Assembly: GCF_047675955.1 (NCBI RefSeq)
Contig: NW_027328103.1
Span: 310,001-374,000 of the forward strand
Direction of reading: 5' to 3'
Length of the DNA: 64,000 nt
From: Chlorocebus sabaeus
Taxonomy: Eukaryota; Chordata; Mammalia; Primates; Cercopithecidae
Shown piece by piece: positions 1 to 11,160 of this stretch (its first letter is position 1; every line of letters begins with the position of its first letter). Under the pieces are notes generated by a model. The model was not told the DNA's origin and made no database searches. It was given only the letters and a program-made list of their open reading frames with translations. A program made the position numbers and the translations under genes.

Positions 1-172
1 GTGGAATTGGCAAAGGGATATTTGGAAGCCCATAGAGGGCTATGGTGAAAAAGGAAATATCTTCCGATCAAAACTGGAAAGAAGCTTTCTGAGAAACTGC
101 TCTGTGTTCTGTTAATTCATCTCACAGAGTTACGTCTTTCCCTTCAAGAAGCCTTTCGCTAAGGCTGTTCTT
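1..172 (+). repeat. Representative alpha-satellite monomer (first in window)
   Basis: This is monomer 1 and matches the array consensus except at a few positions, for example gatc in place of gttc at 66-69. Landmarks by monomer position, useful for reading every other copy: 1-10 gtggaattgg; 17-30 ggatatttggaagc; 40-56 the pJ-alpha-like box; 57-65 atatcttcc, ending in a CpG in most copies; 82-87 HindIII site aagctt; 91-110 gagaaactgctctgtgttct; 113-116 taat; 121-131 ctcacagagtt; 132-136 acatc or the variant acgtc; 152-166 cctttcgctaaggct, with a second CpG. Because 172 is 3 x 57 + 1, reading frame rotates by one in each copy, so a normal array cannot hold a long open frame. The AT-rich runs resemble sites bound by HMGA1 (the 'alpha protein' described on green-monkey satellite), but binding here is inference. 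Confidence 0.93.
40..56 (-). other. pJ-alpha-like box (A-type site), representative of nearly every monomer
   Basis: The bases ctatggtgaaaaaggaa read on the minus strand as ttcctttttcaccatag. This fits the pJ-alpha motif TTCCTTTTYCACCRTAG known from A-type alpha-satellite monomers. It occupies monomer positions 40-56, the place where B-type ape monomers have the CENP-B box. The site recurs about every 172 bases. Variants are ctacgg (K type), ctatgatg (L type) and gaaaaatgaaat (N type). The reported pJ-alpha binding activity is poorly characterised, so function is inferred only from motif identity. Confidence 0.75.
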
Positions 173-399
173 GGGGAATTGGCAAAGGGATATTTGGAAG
201 CCCATAGAGGGCTATGATGAAAAAGGAAATATCTTCCGTTCAAAATTGGAAAGAAGCTTTCTGAGAAACTGCTCTGTGTTCTGTTAATTCATCTCATAGA
301 GTTACATCTTTCCCTTCAAAAAGCCTTTAGCTAAGCCTGTTCTTGTGGAATTCGCAAAGGGATATTTGGAAGCCCATAGAGGACTATGGTGAAAAAGGA

Positions 400-1500
400 A
401 ATATCTTCCGTTCAAAACTGGAAAGAAGCTTTCTGAGAAACTGCGCTGTGTTCTGTTAATTCATCTCAGAGAGTTACATCTTTCCCTTCAAGAAGCCTTT
501 CGCTAAGGCTGTTCTTGTGGAATTGGCAAAGGGATATTTGGAAGCCCATAGAGGGCTATGGTGAAAAAGGAAATATCTTCCGTTCAAAACTGGAAAGAAG
601 CTTTCTGAGAAACTGCTCTGTGTTCTGTTAATTCATCTCACAGAGTTACATCTTTCCCTTCAAGAAGCCTTTCGCTAAGGCTGTTCTTGGGGAATTTGCA
701 AAGGGATATTTGGAAGCCCATAGGGGGCTATGGTGAAAAAGGAAATATCTTCCTTTCAAAACTGGAAAGAAGCTTTCTGAGAAACTGCTCTGTGTTCTGT
801 TAATTCATCTCACAGAGTTACGTCTTTCCCTTCAAGAAGCCTTTCGCTAAGGCTGTTCTTGGGGAATTGGCAAAGGGATATCTGGAACCCCTAGAGGACT
901 ATGGTGAAAAAGGAAATATCTTCCGTTCAAAACTGGAAAGAAGCTTTATGAGAAACTGCTCTGTGTTCTGTTAATTCATCTCACAGAGTTACATCTTTCC
1001 CTTCAAGAAGCCTTTGGCTAAGGCTGTTCTTGTGGAATTGGCAAAGGGATATTTGGAAGCCCATAGAGGGCTATGGTGAAAAAGGAAATATCTTCCGTTC
1101 AAAACTGGAAAGAAGCTTTCTGAGAAACTGCTCTGTGTTCTGTTAATTCATCTCACAGAGTTACGTCTTCCCCTTCAAGAAGCCTTTCGCTAAGGCTGTT
1201 CTTGCGGAATTGGCAAAGGTATATTAGGAAGCCCATAGAGGGCTATGGTGAAAAAGGAAATATCTTCCGTTCAAAACTGGAAAGAAGCTTTCTGAGAAAC
1301 TGCTCTGTGTTCTGTTAGTTCATCTCACAGAGTTACATCTTTCCCTTCAAGAAGTCTTTCGCTAAGGCTGTTCTTGGGGAATTGGCAAAGGGATATTTGG
1401 AAGCCCATAGGGTGCTACGGCGAAAAAGGAAATATCTTCCGTTCAAAACTGGAAAGAAGCTTTCTGAGAAACTGCTCTGTGTTCTGTTAATTCATCTCAC
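400..1500 (+). repeat. Block related to 15698-16798
   Basis: At an offset of 15298 bases this stretch shares its marker order: gcgctg with cagagagtt, ggggaatttgc with cttcctttc, the 1-base-short acccctagagg (883 and 16181), ctttatgag, cctttggct, acgtcttcccc, cttgcgg with ggtatatta (1201 and 16499), gttagttcat, aagtctttcg and agggtgctacgg. Scattered single-base differences (tattatc near 15703, gtgttccg near 16095) suggest it is older than the 5845-base pair. After about 1500 the two diverge: 1500 continues with acgtc and cgttaagg, 16800 does not. Confidence 0.75.
1415..1431 (+). other. Variant A/B-box site with ctacgg and an extra CpG
   Basis: In this monomer the box reads ctacggcgaaaaaggaa. 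The t-to-c changes create two CpG dinucleotides absent from the consensus. Against the nine essential bases of the CENP-B box (NTTCGNNNNANNCGGGN) the consensus site has four mismatches; this variant restores the C and so has three. It is the box closest to a CENP-B box that I saw, but it is still not expected to bind CENP-B. Confidence 0.55.
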
Positions 1501-1584
1501 AGAGTTACGTCTTTCCCTTCAAGAAGCCTTTCGTTAAGGCTGTTCTTGGCGAATTGGCAAAGGGATATTTGGAAGCCCATTGAG

Positions 1585-2750
1585 GGCTATGGTGAAAAAG
1601 GAAATATCTTCCGTTCAAAACTGGAAAGAAGCTTTCTGAGAAACTGCTCTGTGTTCTGTTAATTCATCTCACAGAGTTACATCTTTCCCTTCAAGAAGTC
1701 TTTCGCTAAGGCTGTTCTTGTGGAATTGGCAAATTGATATTTGAAAGCCCATAGAGGGCTATGGTGAAAAAGGAAATATCTTCCGTTCAAAACTGGAAAG
1801 AAGCTTTCTGAGAAACTGCTCTGTGTTCTGTTAATTCATCTCACAGAGTTACATCTTTCCATTCAAGAAGCCTTTCGCTAAGGCTGTTCTTGTGGAATTG
1901 GCAAAGGGATATTTGGAAGCCCATAGAGGGCTATGGTGAAAAAGGAAATATCTTCCGTTCAAAACTGGAAAGAAGCTTTCTGAGAAACTGCTCTGTGTTC
2001 TGTTAATTCATCTCACAGAGTTACGTCTTTCCCTTCAAGAAGCCTTTCGCTAAGGCTGTTCTTGTGGAATTGGCAAAGGGATATTTGGAAGCCCATAGAG
2101 GGCTATGGTGAAAAAGGAAATATCTTCCGTTCAAAACTGGAAAGAAGCTTTCTGAGAAACTGCTCTGTGTTCTGTTAATTCATCTCACAGAGTTACATCT
2201 TTCCCTTCAAGAAGCCTTTCGCTAAGGCTGTTCTTGTGGAATTGGCAAAGGGATATTTGGAAGCCCATAGAGGGCTATGGTGAAAAAGGAAATATCTTCC
2301 GTTCAAAATTGGAAAGAAGCATTCTGAGAAACTGCTCTGTGTTCTGTTAATTCATCTCACAGAGTTACATCATTCGCTCAAGATGCCTTTCGCTAAGGCT
2401 GTTCTTGTGGAATTGGCAAAGGGATATTTGGAAGCCCATAGAGGGCTATGGTGAAAAAGGAAATATCTTCCGTTGAAAACTGGAAAGAAGCTTTCTGAGA
2501 AACCGCTCTGTGTTCTGTTAATTTATCTCACAGAGTTACATCTTTCCCTTCAAGAAGCCTTTCGCTAAGGCTGTTCTTGTGGAATTGGCAGGGGATATTT
2601 GGAAGCCCATAGAGGGCTATGGTGAAAAAGGAAATATCTTCCGTTCAAAACTGGAAAGAAGCTTTGTGAGAAACTGCTCTGTGTTCTGTTAATTCATCTC
2701 ACAGAGTTACGTCTTTCCCTTCAAGAAGCCTTTGCCTAAGTCTGTTCTTG
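1585..2750 (+). repeat. Seven-monomer block duplicated at 8632-9797
   Basis: The offset is 7047 bases (41 monomers minus indels). Shared rare markers are tgatatttgaaagccc, tttccattcaag, the 1-base-short cattcgctcaagatgcc (2371 and 9418), ttgaaaactgg, aaaccgctc, aatttatctc, the 1-base-short ggcaggggat, gctttgtgag and the ending aagtctgttc. The two short monomers keep the same order and spacing in both copies. Confidence 0.85.
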
Positions 2751-5700
2751 GGGAATTGGCAAAGGGATATTTGGAAGCCCATAGAGGGCTATGGTGAAAA
2801 AGGAAATATCTTCCGTTCAAAACTGGAAAGAAGCTTTCTGAGAAACTGCTCTGTGTTCTGTTAATTCATCTCACAGAGTAACATCTTTCCCTTCAAGAAG
2901 CCTTTCGCTAAGGCTGTTCTTGTGGAATTGGCAAAGGGATATTTGGAAGCCCATAGAGAGCTATGGTGAAAAATGAAATATCTTTCGTTCAGAAGTGGAA
3001 AGAAGCTTTCTGAGAAACTGCTCTGTGTTCTGTTAATTCATCTCACAGAGTTACGTCTTTCCCTTCAAGAAGCCTTTCGCTAAGGCTGTTCTTGGGGAAT
3101 TGGCAAAGGGATATTTGGAAGCCCATAGAGGGCTATGGTGAAAAAGGAAATATCTTCCGTTCAAAACTGGAAAGAAGCTTTCTGAGAAACTGCGCTGTGT
3201 TCTGTTAATTCATCTCAGAGAGTTACATCTTTCCCTTCAGGAAGCCTTTCGCTAAGGCTGTTCTTGTGGAATTGGCAAAGGGATATTTGGAAGCCCATAG
3301 AGGGCTATGGTGAAAAAGGAAATATCTTCCGTTCAAAACTGGAAAGAAGCTTTCTGAGAAACTGCTCTGTGTTCCGTTAATTCATCTCACAGAGTTACAT
3401 CTTTCCCTTCAAGAAGCCTTTCGCTAAGGCTGTTCTTGGGGAATTGGCAAAGGGATATTTGGAAGCCCATAGGGGGCTATGGTGAAAAAGGAAATATCTT
3501 CCTTTCAATACTGGAAAGAAGCTTTCTGAGAAACTGCTCTGTGTTCTGTTAATTCATCTCACAGAGTTACGTCTTTCCCTTCAAGAAGCCTTTCGCTAAG
3601 GCTGTTCTTGGGGAATTGGCAAAGGGATATTTGGAAGCCCATAGAGGACTATGGTGAAAAAGGAAATATCTTCCGTTCAAAACTGGAAAGAAGCTTTCTG
3701 AGAAACTGCTCTGTGTTCTGTTAATTCATCTCACAGAGTTACATCTTTCCCTTCAAGAAACCTTTCACTAAGGCTGTTCTTGTTGAATTGGCAAAGGGAT
3801 ATTTGGAAGCCCATAGAGGGCTATGGTGAAAAAGGAAATATCTTCCGTTCAAAACTGGAAAGAAGCTTTCTGAGAAACTGCTCTGTGTTCTGTTAATGCA
3901 TCTCACAGAGTTACATCTTTCCCTTCAAGAAGCCTTTCGCTAAGGCTGTTCTTGTGGAATTGGCAAAGGGATATTTGGAAGCCCATAGAGGGCTATGGTG
4001 AAAAAGGAAATATCTTCCGTTCAAAACTGGAAAGAAGCTTTCTGAGAAACTGCTCTCTGTTCTGTTAACTCGTCTCACACAGTTACATCTTTCCCTTCAA
4101 GAAGCCTTTCGCTAAGGCTGTTCTTGTGGAATTGGCAAAGGGATATTTGGAAGCCCATAGAGGGCTATGGTGAAAAAGGAAATATCTTCCGTTCAGAACT
4201 GGAAAGAAGCTTTCTGAGAAACTGCTCTGTGTTCTGTTAATTCATCTCACAGAGTTACATCTTTCCCTTCAAGAAGCCTTTCGCTAAGGCTGTTCTTGTG
4301 GAATTGGCAAAGGGATATTTGGAAGCCCATAGAGGGCTATGGTGAAAAAGGAAACATCTTCCGTTCAAAACTGGAAAGAAGCTTTCTGAGAAACTGCTCT
4401 GTGTTCTGTTAATTCATCTCACAGAGTTACATCTTTCCCTTCAAGAAGCCTTTCGCTAAGGCTGTTCTTGTGGAATTGGCAAAGGTATATTTGGAAGCCC
4501 ATAGAGGGCTATGGTGAAAAAGGAAATATCTACCTTTCAAAACTGGAAAGAAGCTTTCTGAGAAACTGCTCTGTGTTCTGTTAATTCATATCACAGAGTT
4601 ACATCTTTCCCTTCAAGAAGCCTTTCGCTAAGGCTGTTCTTGTGGAATTGGCAAAGGGATATTTGGAAGCCCATAGAGGGCTACGGTGAAAAAGGAAATA
4701 TCTTCCGTTCAAAACTGGAAAGAAGCTTTCTGAGAAACTGCTCTGTGTTCTGTTAATTCATCTCACAGAGTTACATCTTTCCCTTCAAGAAGCCTTTGGC
4801 TAAGGCTGTTCTTGTGGAATTGGCAAAGGCATATTTGGAAGCCCATAGAGGGCTATGGTGAAAAAGGAAATATCTTCCGTTCAAAACTGGAAAGAAGCTT
4901 TCTGAGAAACTGCTCTGTGTTCTGTTAATTCATCTCACAGAGATACATCTTTCCCTTCAAGAAGCCTTTCGCTAAGGCTGTTCTTGTGGAATTGGCAAAG
5001 GGATATTTGGAAGCCCATAGAGGGCTATGGTGAAAAAGGAAATATCTTCCGTTCAAAACTGGAAAGAAGCTTTCTGAGAAACTGCTCTGTGTTCTGTTAA
5101 TTCATCTCACAGAGTTACATCTTTCCCTTAAAGAAGCCTTTCGCTAAGGCTGTTCTTGTGGAATTGGCAAAGGGATATTTGGAAGCAAATAGAGGGCTAT
5201 GGTGAAAAAGGAAATATCTTCCATTCAAAACTGGAAAGAAGCTTTCTGAGAAACTGCTCTGTGTTCTGTTAATTCATCTCACAGAGTAACATCTTTCCCT
5301 TCAAGAAGCCTTTCGCTAAGGCTGTTCTTGTGGAATTGGCAAAGGGATATTTGGAAGCCCTTAGAGGGCTATGGTGAAAAATGAAATATCTTTCGTTCAG
5401 AAGTGGAAAGAAGCTTTCTGAGAAACTGCTCTGTATTCTGTTAATTCATCTCACAGAGTTACGTCTTTCCCTTCAAGAAGCCTTTCGCTAAGGCTGTTCT
5501 TGGGGAATTGGCAAAGGGATATTTGGAAGCCCATAGAGGGCTATGATGAAAAAGGAAATATCTTCCGTTCAAAATTGGAAAGAAGCTTTCTGAGAAACTG
5601 CTCTGTGTTCTGTTAATTCATCTCATAGAGTTACATCTTTCCCTTCAAGAAGCCTTTAGCTAAGGCTGTTCTTGTGGAATTGGCAAAGGGATATTTGGAA

Positions 5701-5845
5701 GCCCATAGAGGACTATGGTGAAAAAGGAAATATCTTCCGTTCAAAACTGGAAAGAAGCTTTCTGAGAAACTGCGCTGTGTTCTGTTAATTCATCTCAGAG
5801 AGTTACATCTTTCCCTTCAAGAAGCCTTTCGCTAAGGCTGTTCTT

Positions 5846-6895
5846 GTGGAATTGGCAAAGGGATATTTGGAAGCCCATAGAGGGCTATGGTGAAAAAGGA
5901 AATATCTTCCGATCAAAACTGGAAAGAAGCTTTCTGAGAAACTGCTCTGTGTTCTGTTAATTCATCTCACAGAGTTACGTCTTTCCCTTCAAGAAGCCTT
6001 TCGCTAAGGCTGTTCTTGGGGAATTGGCAAAGGGATATTTGGAAGCCCATAGAGGGCTATGATGAAAAAGGAAATATCTTCCGTTCAAAATTGGAAAGAA
6101 GCTTTCTGAGAAACTGCTCTGTGTTCTGTTAATTCATCTCATAGAGTTACATCTTTCCCTTCAAAAAGCCTTTAGCTAAGCCTGTTCTTGTGGAATTGGC
6201 AAAGGGATATTTGGAAGCCCATAGAGGACTATGGTGAAAAAGGAAATATCTTCCGTTCAAAACTGGAAAGAAGCTTTCTGAGAAACTGCGCTGTGTTCTG
6301 TTAATTCATCTCAGAGAGTTACATCTTTCCCTTCAAGAAGCCTTTCGCTAAGGCTGTTCTTGTGGAATTGGCAAAGGGATATTTGGAAGCCCATAGAGGG
6401 CTATGGTGAAAAAGGAAATATCTTCCGTTCAAAACTGGAAAGAAGCTTTCTGAGAAACTGCTCTGTGTTCTGTTAATTCATCTCACAGAGTTACATCTTT
6501 CCCTTCAAGAAGCCTTTCGCTAAGGCTGTTCTTGGGGAATTTGCAAAGGGATATTTGGAAGCCCATAGGGGGCTATGGTGAAAAAGGAAATATCTTCCTT
6601 TCAAAACTGGAAAGAAGCTTTCTGAGAAACTGCTCTGTGTTCTGTTAATTCATCTCACAGAGTTACGTCTTTCCCTTCAAGAAGCCTTTCGCTAAGGCTG
6701 TTCTTGGGGAATTGGCAAAGGGATATCTGGAACCCCTAGAGGACTATGGTGAAAAAGGAAATATCTTCCGTTCAAAACTGGAAAGAAGCTTTATGAGAAA
6801 CTGCTCTGTGTTCTGTTAATTCATCTCACAGAGTTACATCTTTCCCTTCAAGAAGCCTTTGGCTAAGGCTGTTCTTGTGGAATTGGCAAAGGGAT
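5846..6895 (+). repeat. Six-monomer duplicated block, second copy of 1-1050
   Basis: The markers are those listed for 1-1050, all displaced by 5845 bases. Just beyond this copy, at about 6870-6900, the sequence switches to matching 10822 onward. The junction therefore lies inside an otherwise normal monomer and keeps the 172-bp phase, as expected of unequal crossing-over or conversion between aligned repeats. Confidence 0.83.
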
Positions 6896-7890
6896 ATTTG
6901 GAAGCACATAGAGGGCTATGGTGAAAAAAGAAATATCTTCCGTTCAAAACTGGAAAGTAGCTTTCTGAGAAACTGCTCTGTGTTCTGTTAATTTATCTCA
7001 CAGAGTTACATCTTTCCCTTCAAGAAGCCTTTCGCTAAGGCTGTTCTTGGGGAATTGGAAAAGGGATATTTGGAAGCCCATAGAGGGCTATGGTGAAAAA
7101 GGAAATATCTTCCGTTCAAAACTGGAAAGAAGATTTTTGAGAAACTGCTCTGTGTTCTGTTAATTCATCTCACAGAGTTACGTCTTTCCCTTCAAGAAGC
7201 CTTTCGCTAAGGCTGTTCTTGTGGAATTGGCAAAGGTATATTAGGAAGCCCATAGAGGGCTATGGTGAAAAACGAAATATCTTCCGTTCAAAACTGGAAA
7301 GAAGCTTTCTGAGAAACTGCTCTGTGTTCTGTTATTTCATCTCACAGAGTTACATCTTTCCCTTCAAGAAGCCTTTCGCTAAGGCTGTTCTTGTGGAATT
7401 GGCAAAGGATATTTGGAAGCCTATAAAGGGCTATGGTGAAAAAGGAAATATCTTCCGTTCAAAACTGGAAAGAAGCTTTCTGAGAAACTGCTCTGTGTTC
7501 TGTTAATTCATCTCACAGAGTTACATCTTTCCCTTCAAGAAGCCTTTGGCTAAGGCTGTTCTTGTGGAATTGGCAAAGGGATATTTGGAAGCCCATAGAG
7601 GGCTATGGTGAAAAAGGAAATATCTTCCGTTCAAAACTGAAAAGAAGCTTTCTGAGAAACTGCTCTGTGTTCTGTTAATTCATCTCACAGAGTTACGTCT
7701 TTCCCTTCAAGAAGCTTTTCGCTAAGGCTGTTCTTGGGGAATTGGCAAAGGGATATTTGGAAGCCCATAGAGGGCTATGGTGAAAAAGGAAATATCTTCC
7801 GTTCAAAACTGGAAAGAAGCTTTCTGAGAAACTGCTCTGTGTTCTGTTAATTCATCTCACAGAGTTACATCTTTCCCTTCAAGAAGCCTT
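6870..7890 (+). repeat. Six-monomer block duplicated at 10822-11842
   Basis: The offset is 3952 bases (23 monomers minus indels). Shared markers are ggaaagtagc, aatttatctc, ggggaattggaaaagg, a monomer with ggtatatta and gaaaaacgaaat, gttatttcat, the 1-base-short caaaggatatttgg with cctataaag, cctttggct and aactgaaaagaag. Differences noted are gcacat at 6905 and gatttttgag near 7134. The chance open frame at 7219-7506 is duplicated unchanged at 11171-11458 because it lies inside this block. Confidence 0.87.
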
Positions 7891-9750
7891 TCGCTAAGGC
7901 TGTTCTTGTGGAATTGGCAAAGGGTATTTGGAAGCCCATAGAGGGCTATGGTGAAAAAGGAAATATGTTCCGTTCAAAACTGGAAAGAAGCTTTCTGAGA
8001 AACTGCTCTGTGTTCTGTTAATTCATCTCACAGAGTTACATGTTTCCCTTCAAGATGCCTTTCGCTAAGGCTGTTCTTGTGGAATTGGCAAAGGGATATT
8101 TGGAAGCAAATAGAGGGCTATGGTGAAAAAGGAAATATCTTCCGTTCAAAACTGGAAAGAAGCTTTCTGAGAAACTGCTCTGTGTTCTGTTAATTCATCT
8201 CACAGAGTTACATCTTTCCCTTCAAGAAGCCTTTCGCTAAGGCTGTTCTTGTGGAATTGGCAAAGGGATATTTGGAAGCCCATAGAGGGCTATGGTGAAA
8301 AAGGAAATATCTTCCGTTCAAAACTGGAAAGAAGCTTTCTGAGAAACTGCTCTGTGTTCTGTTAATGCATCTCACAGAGTTACATCTTTCCCTTCAAGAA
8401 GCCTTTCGCTAAGGCTGTTCTTGTGGAATTGGCAAAGGGATATTTGGATGCCCATAGAGGGCTATGGTGAAAAAGGAAATATCTTCCCTTCAAAACTGGA
8501 AAGAAGCTTTCTGAGAAACTGCTCTCTGTTCTGTTAATTCGTCTCACACAGTTACATCTTTCCGTTCAAGAAGCCTTTCGCTAAGGCTGTTCTTGTGGAA
8601 TTGGCAAAGGGATATTTGGAAGCCCATAGAGGGCTATGGTGAAAAAGGAAATATCTTCCGTTCAAAACTGGAAAGAAGCTTTCTGAGAAACTGCTCTGTG
8701 TTCTGTTAATTCATCTCACAGAGTTACATCTTTCCCTTCAAGAAGTCTTCCGCTAAGGCTGTTCTTGTGGAATTGGCAAAGTGATATTTGAAAGCCCATA
8801 GAGGGCTATGGTGAAAAAGGAAATATCTTCCGTTCAAAACTGGAAAGAAGCTTTCTGAGAAACTGCTCTGTGTTCTGTTAATTCATCTCACAGAGTTACA
8901 TCTTTCCATTCAAGAAGCCTTTCGCTAAGGCTGTTCTTGTGGAATTGGCAAAGGGATATTTGGAAGCCCATAGAGGGCTATGGTGAAAAAGGAAATATCT
9001 TCCGTTCAAAACTGGAAAGAAGCTTTCTGAGAAACTGCTCTGTGTTCTGTTAATTCATCTCACAGAGTTACGTCTTTCCCTTCAAGAAGCCTTTCGCTAA
9101 GGCTGTTCTTGTGGAATTGGCAAAGGGATATTTGGAAGCCCATAGAGGGCTATGGTGAAAAAGGAAATATCTTCCGTTCAAAACTGGAAAGAAGCTTTCT
9201 GAGAAACTGCTCTGTGTTCTGTTAATTCATCTCACAGAGTTACATCTTTCCCTTCAAGAAGCCTTTCGCTAAGGCTGTTCTTGTGGAATTGGCAAAGGGA
9301 TATTTGGAAGCCCATAGAGGGCTATGGTGAAAAAGGAAATATCTTCCGTTCAAAATTGGAAAGAAGCATTCTGAGAAACTGCTCTGTGTTCTGTTAATTC
9401 ATCTCACAGAGTTACATCATTCGCTCAAGATGCCTTTCGCTAAGGCTGTTCTTGTGGAATTGGCAAAGGGATATTTGGAAGCCCATAGAGGGCTATGGTG
9501 AAAAAGGAAATATCTTCCGTTGAAAACTGGAAAGAAGCTTTCTGAGAAACCGCTCTGTGTTCTGTTAATTTATCTCACAGAGTTACATCTTTCCCTTCAA
9601 GAAGCCTTTCGCTAAGGCTGTTCTTGTGGAATTGGCAGGGGATATTTGGAAGCCCATAGAGGGCTATGGTGAAAAAGGAAATATCTTCCGTTCAAAACTG
9701 GAAAGAAGCTTTGTGAGAAACTGCTCTGTGTTCTGTTAATTCATCTCACA
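7890..9750 (+). repeat. Block duplicated at 16828-18344 with an internal two-monomer difference
   Basis: From 7890 to about 8890 it matches 16828-17828 at offset 8938. Shared markers are the 1-base-short aaagggtatttgg, atatgttccg, acatgtttccc, aagatgcc, aatgcatctc, ctctctgttc with gtctcacacag, tttccgttcaag and tgatatttgaaag. From about 9250 to 9750 the match resumes at offset 8594 (cattcgctc, aaaccgc, ggcagggg, gctttgtgag). The change of 344 bases means exactly two monomers are present here and absent from the other copy. Confidence 0.8.
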
Positions 9751-9797
9751 GAGTTACGTCTTTCCCTTCAAGAAGCCTTTGCCTAAGTCTGTTCTTG
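8632..9797 (+). repeat. Seven-monomer block, copy of 1585-2750
   Basis: This stretch carries the same marker chain as 1585-2750, displaced by 7047 bases. Parts of the chain recur a third time at about 17700-18344, where two monomers between the tgatatttg and cattcgctc monomers are missing. The ggcaggggat monomer also occurs at about 21322 and 22524. Confidence 0.83.
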
Positions 9798-11160
9798 TGG
9801 AATTGGCAAAGGGATATTTGGAAGCCCCTAGAGGGCTATGGTGAAAATGGAAATATCTTCCGTTCAGAAGTGTAAAGAAGCTTTCTGAGAAACAGCTCTG
9901 TGTTCTGTTAATTCATCTCACAGAGTTACATCTTTCCCTTCAAGAAGCCTTTCGCTAAGGCTGTTCTTGTGGAATTGGCAAAGGGATATTTGGAAGCCCA
10001 TAGAGGGCTATGGTGAAAAAGGAAATATCTTCCGTTCAAAACTGGAAAGAAGCTTTCTGTGAAACTGCTCTGTGTTCTGTTAATTCATCTAACAGAGTTA
10101 CATATTTCCCTTCAAGAAGCCTTTCACTAAGGCTGTTCTTGTGGAATTGGCAAAGGGATATTTGGAAGCCCATAGAGGGCTATGGTGAAAAAGGAAATAT
10201 CTTCCGTTCAAAACTGGAAAGAAGCTTTCTGAGAAACTGCTCTGTGTTCTGTTAATTCATCTCACAGAGTTACATCTTTCCCTTCAAGAAGCCTTTCGCT
10301 AAGGCTGTTCTTGTGGAATTGGCAAAGGGATATTTGGAAGCCCATAGAGGGCTATGGTGAAAAAGGAAATATCTTCCGTTCAAAACTGGAAAGAAGCTTT
10401 CTGAGAAACTGCTCTGTGTTCTGTTAATTCATCTCACAGAGTTACATCTTTCCCTTCAAGAAGCCTTTCGCTAAGGCTGTTCTTGTGGAATTGGCAAAGG
10501 GATATTTGGAAGCCCATAGAGGGCTATGGTGAAAAAGGAAATATCTTCCGTTCAAAACTGGAAAGAAGATTTCTGAGAAACTGCTCTGTGTTCTGTTAAT
10601 TCATCTCACATAGTTACGTCTTTCCCTTCAAGAAGCCTTTCGCTAAGGCTGTTCTTGTGGAATTGGCAAAGGGATATTTGGAAGCCCATAGAGGGTTATG
10701 GTGAAAAAGGAAATATCTTCCGTTCAAAACTGGAAAGAAGCTTTCTGAGAAACTGCTCTGTGTTCTGTTAATTCATCTCACAGAGTTACATCTTTCCCTT
10801 CAAAAAGCCTTTCGCTAAGGCTGTTCTTGTGGAATTGGCAAAGGGATATTTGGAAGCCCATAGAGGGCTATGGTGAAAAAAGAAATATCTTCCGTTCAAA
10901 ACTGGAAAGTAGCTTTCTGAGAAACTGCTCTGTGTTCTGTTAATTTATCTCACAGAGTTACATCTTTCCCTTCAAGAAGCCTTTCGCTAAGGCTGTTCTT
11001 GGGGAATTGGAAAAGGGATATTTGGAAGCCCATAGAGGGCTATGGTGAAAAAGGAAATATCTTCCGTTCAAAACTGGAAAGAAGATTTATGAGAAACTGC
11101 TCTGTGTTCTGTTAATTCATCTCACAGAGTTACGTCTTTCCCTTCAAGAAGCCTTTCGCT
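9785..11160 (+). repeat. Eight-monomer block related to 22846-24221
   Basis: The offset is 13061 bases. Shared markers are gaaaatggaaat with cagaagtgtaaag (about 9846 and 22907), acatatttccc, cctttcactaagg, aagatttctgag with catagttacgtc (10565 and 23626), agagggttatgg and ggggaattggaaaaggg (11001 and 24062). Several single differences (gaagccccta, aaacagctc, ctgtgaaac, ctaacagag) are private to this copy. Beyond 11160 the match resumes at offset 13233, so the distal copy has gained one monomer. Confidence 0.78.

Larger units (their letters stand above)
1..1050 (+). repeat. Six-monomer duplicated block, copy at left edge
   Basis: This block matches 5846-6895 at a constant offset of 5845 bases (34 monomers). 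Shared rare markers prove the match: gatcaaaac at 66 and 5911, gatgaaaaagg near 211 and 6061, aagcctttagctaagcctg near 320, gcgctg with cagagagtt, ggggaatttgc at 689 and 6534, cttcctttc, and the 1-base-short tggaacccctagagg at 883 and 6728. One difference I saw is gtggaattcgc at 345, which creates an EcoRI site. The match ends where the downstream copy changes to gcacatag at 6904. Confidence 0.85.

Noticed and set aside
7219..7506. 95-codon open reading frame
   Set aside because: It lies entirely within satellite monomers, begins at ttg rather than atg, and exists because one taa stop is changed by a single base. The 1-base-short monomer it crosses also shifts the frame by chance. Not a gene.
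10010..10255. 81-codon frame starting at atg in the A-box region
   Set aside because: In ordinary monomers this frame stops at tga within ttctgagaa. Here one base change (tgtg) removes it. It is pure satellite sequence with no coding signals.
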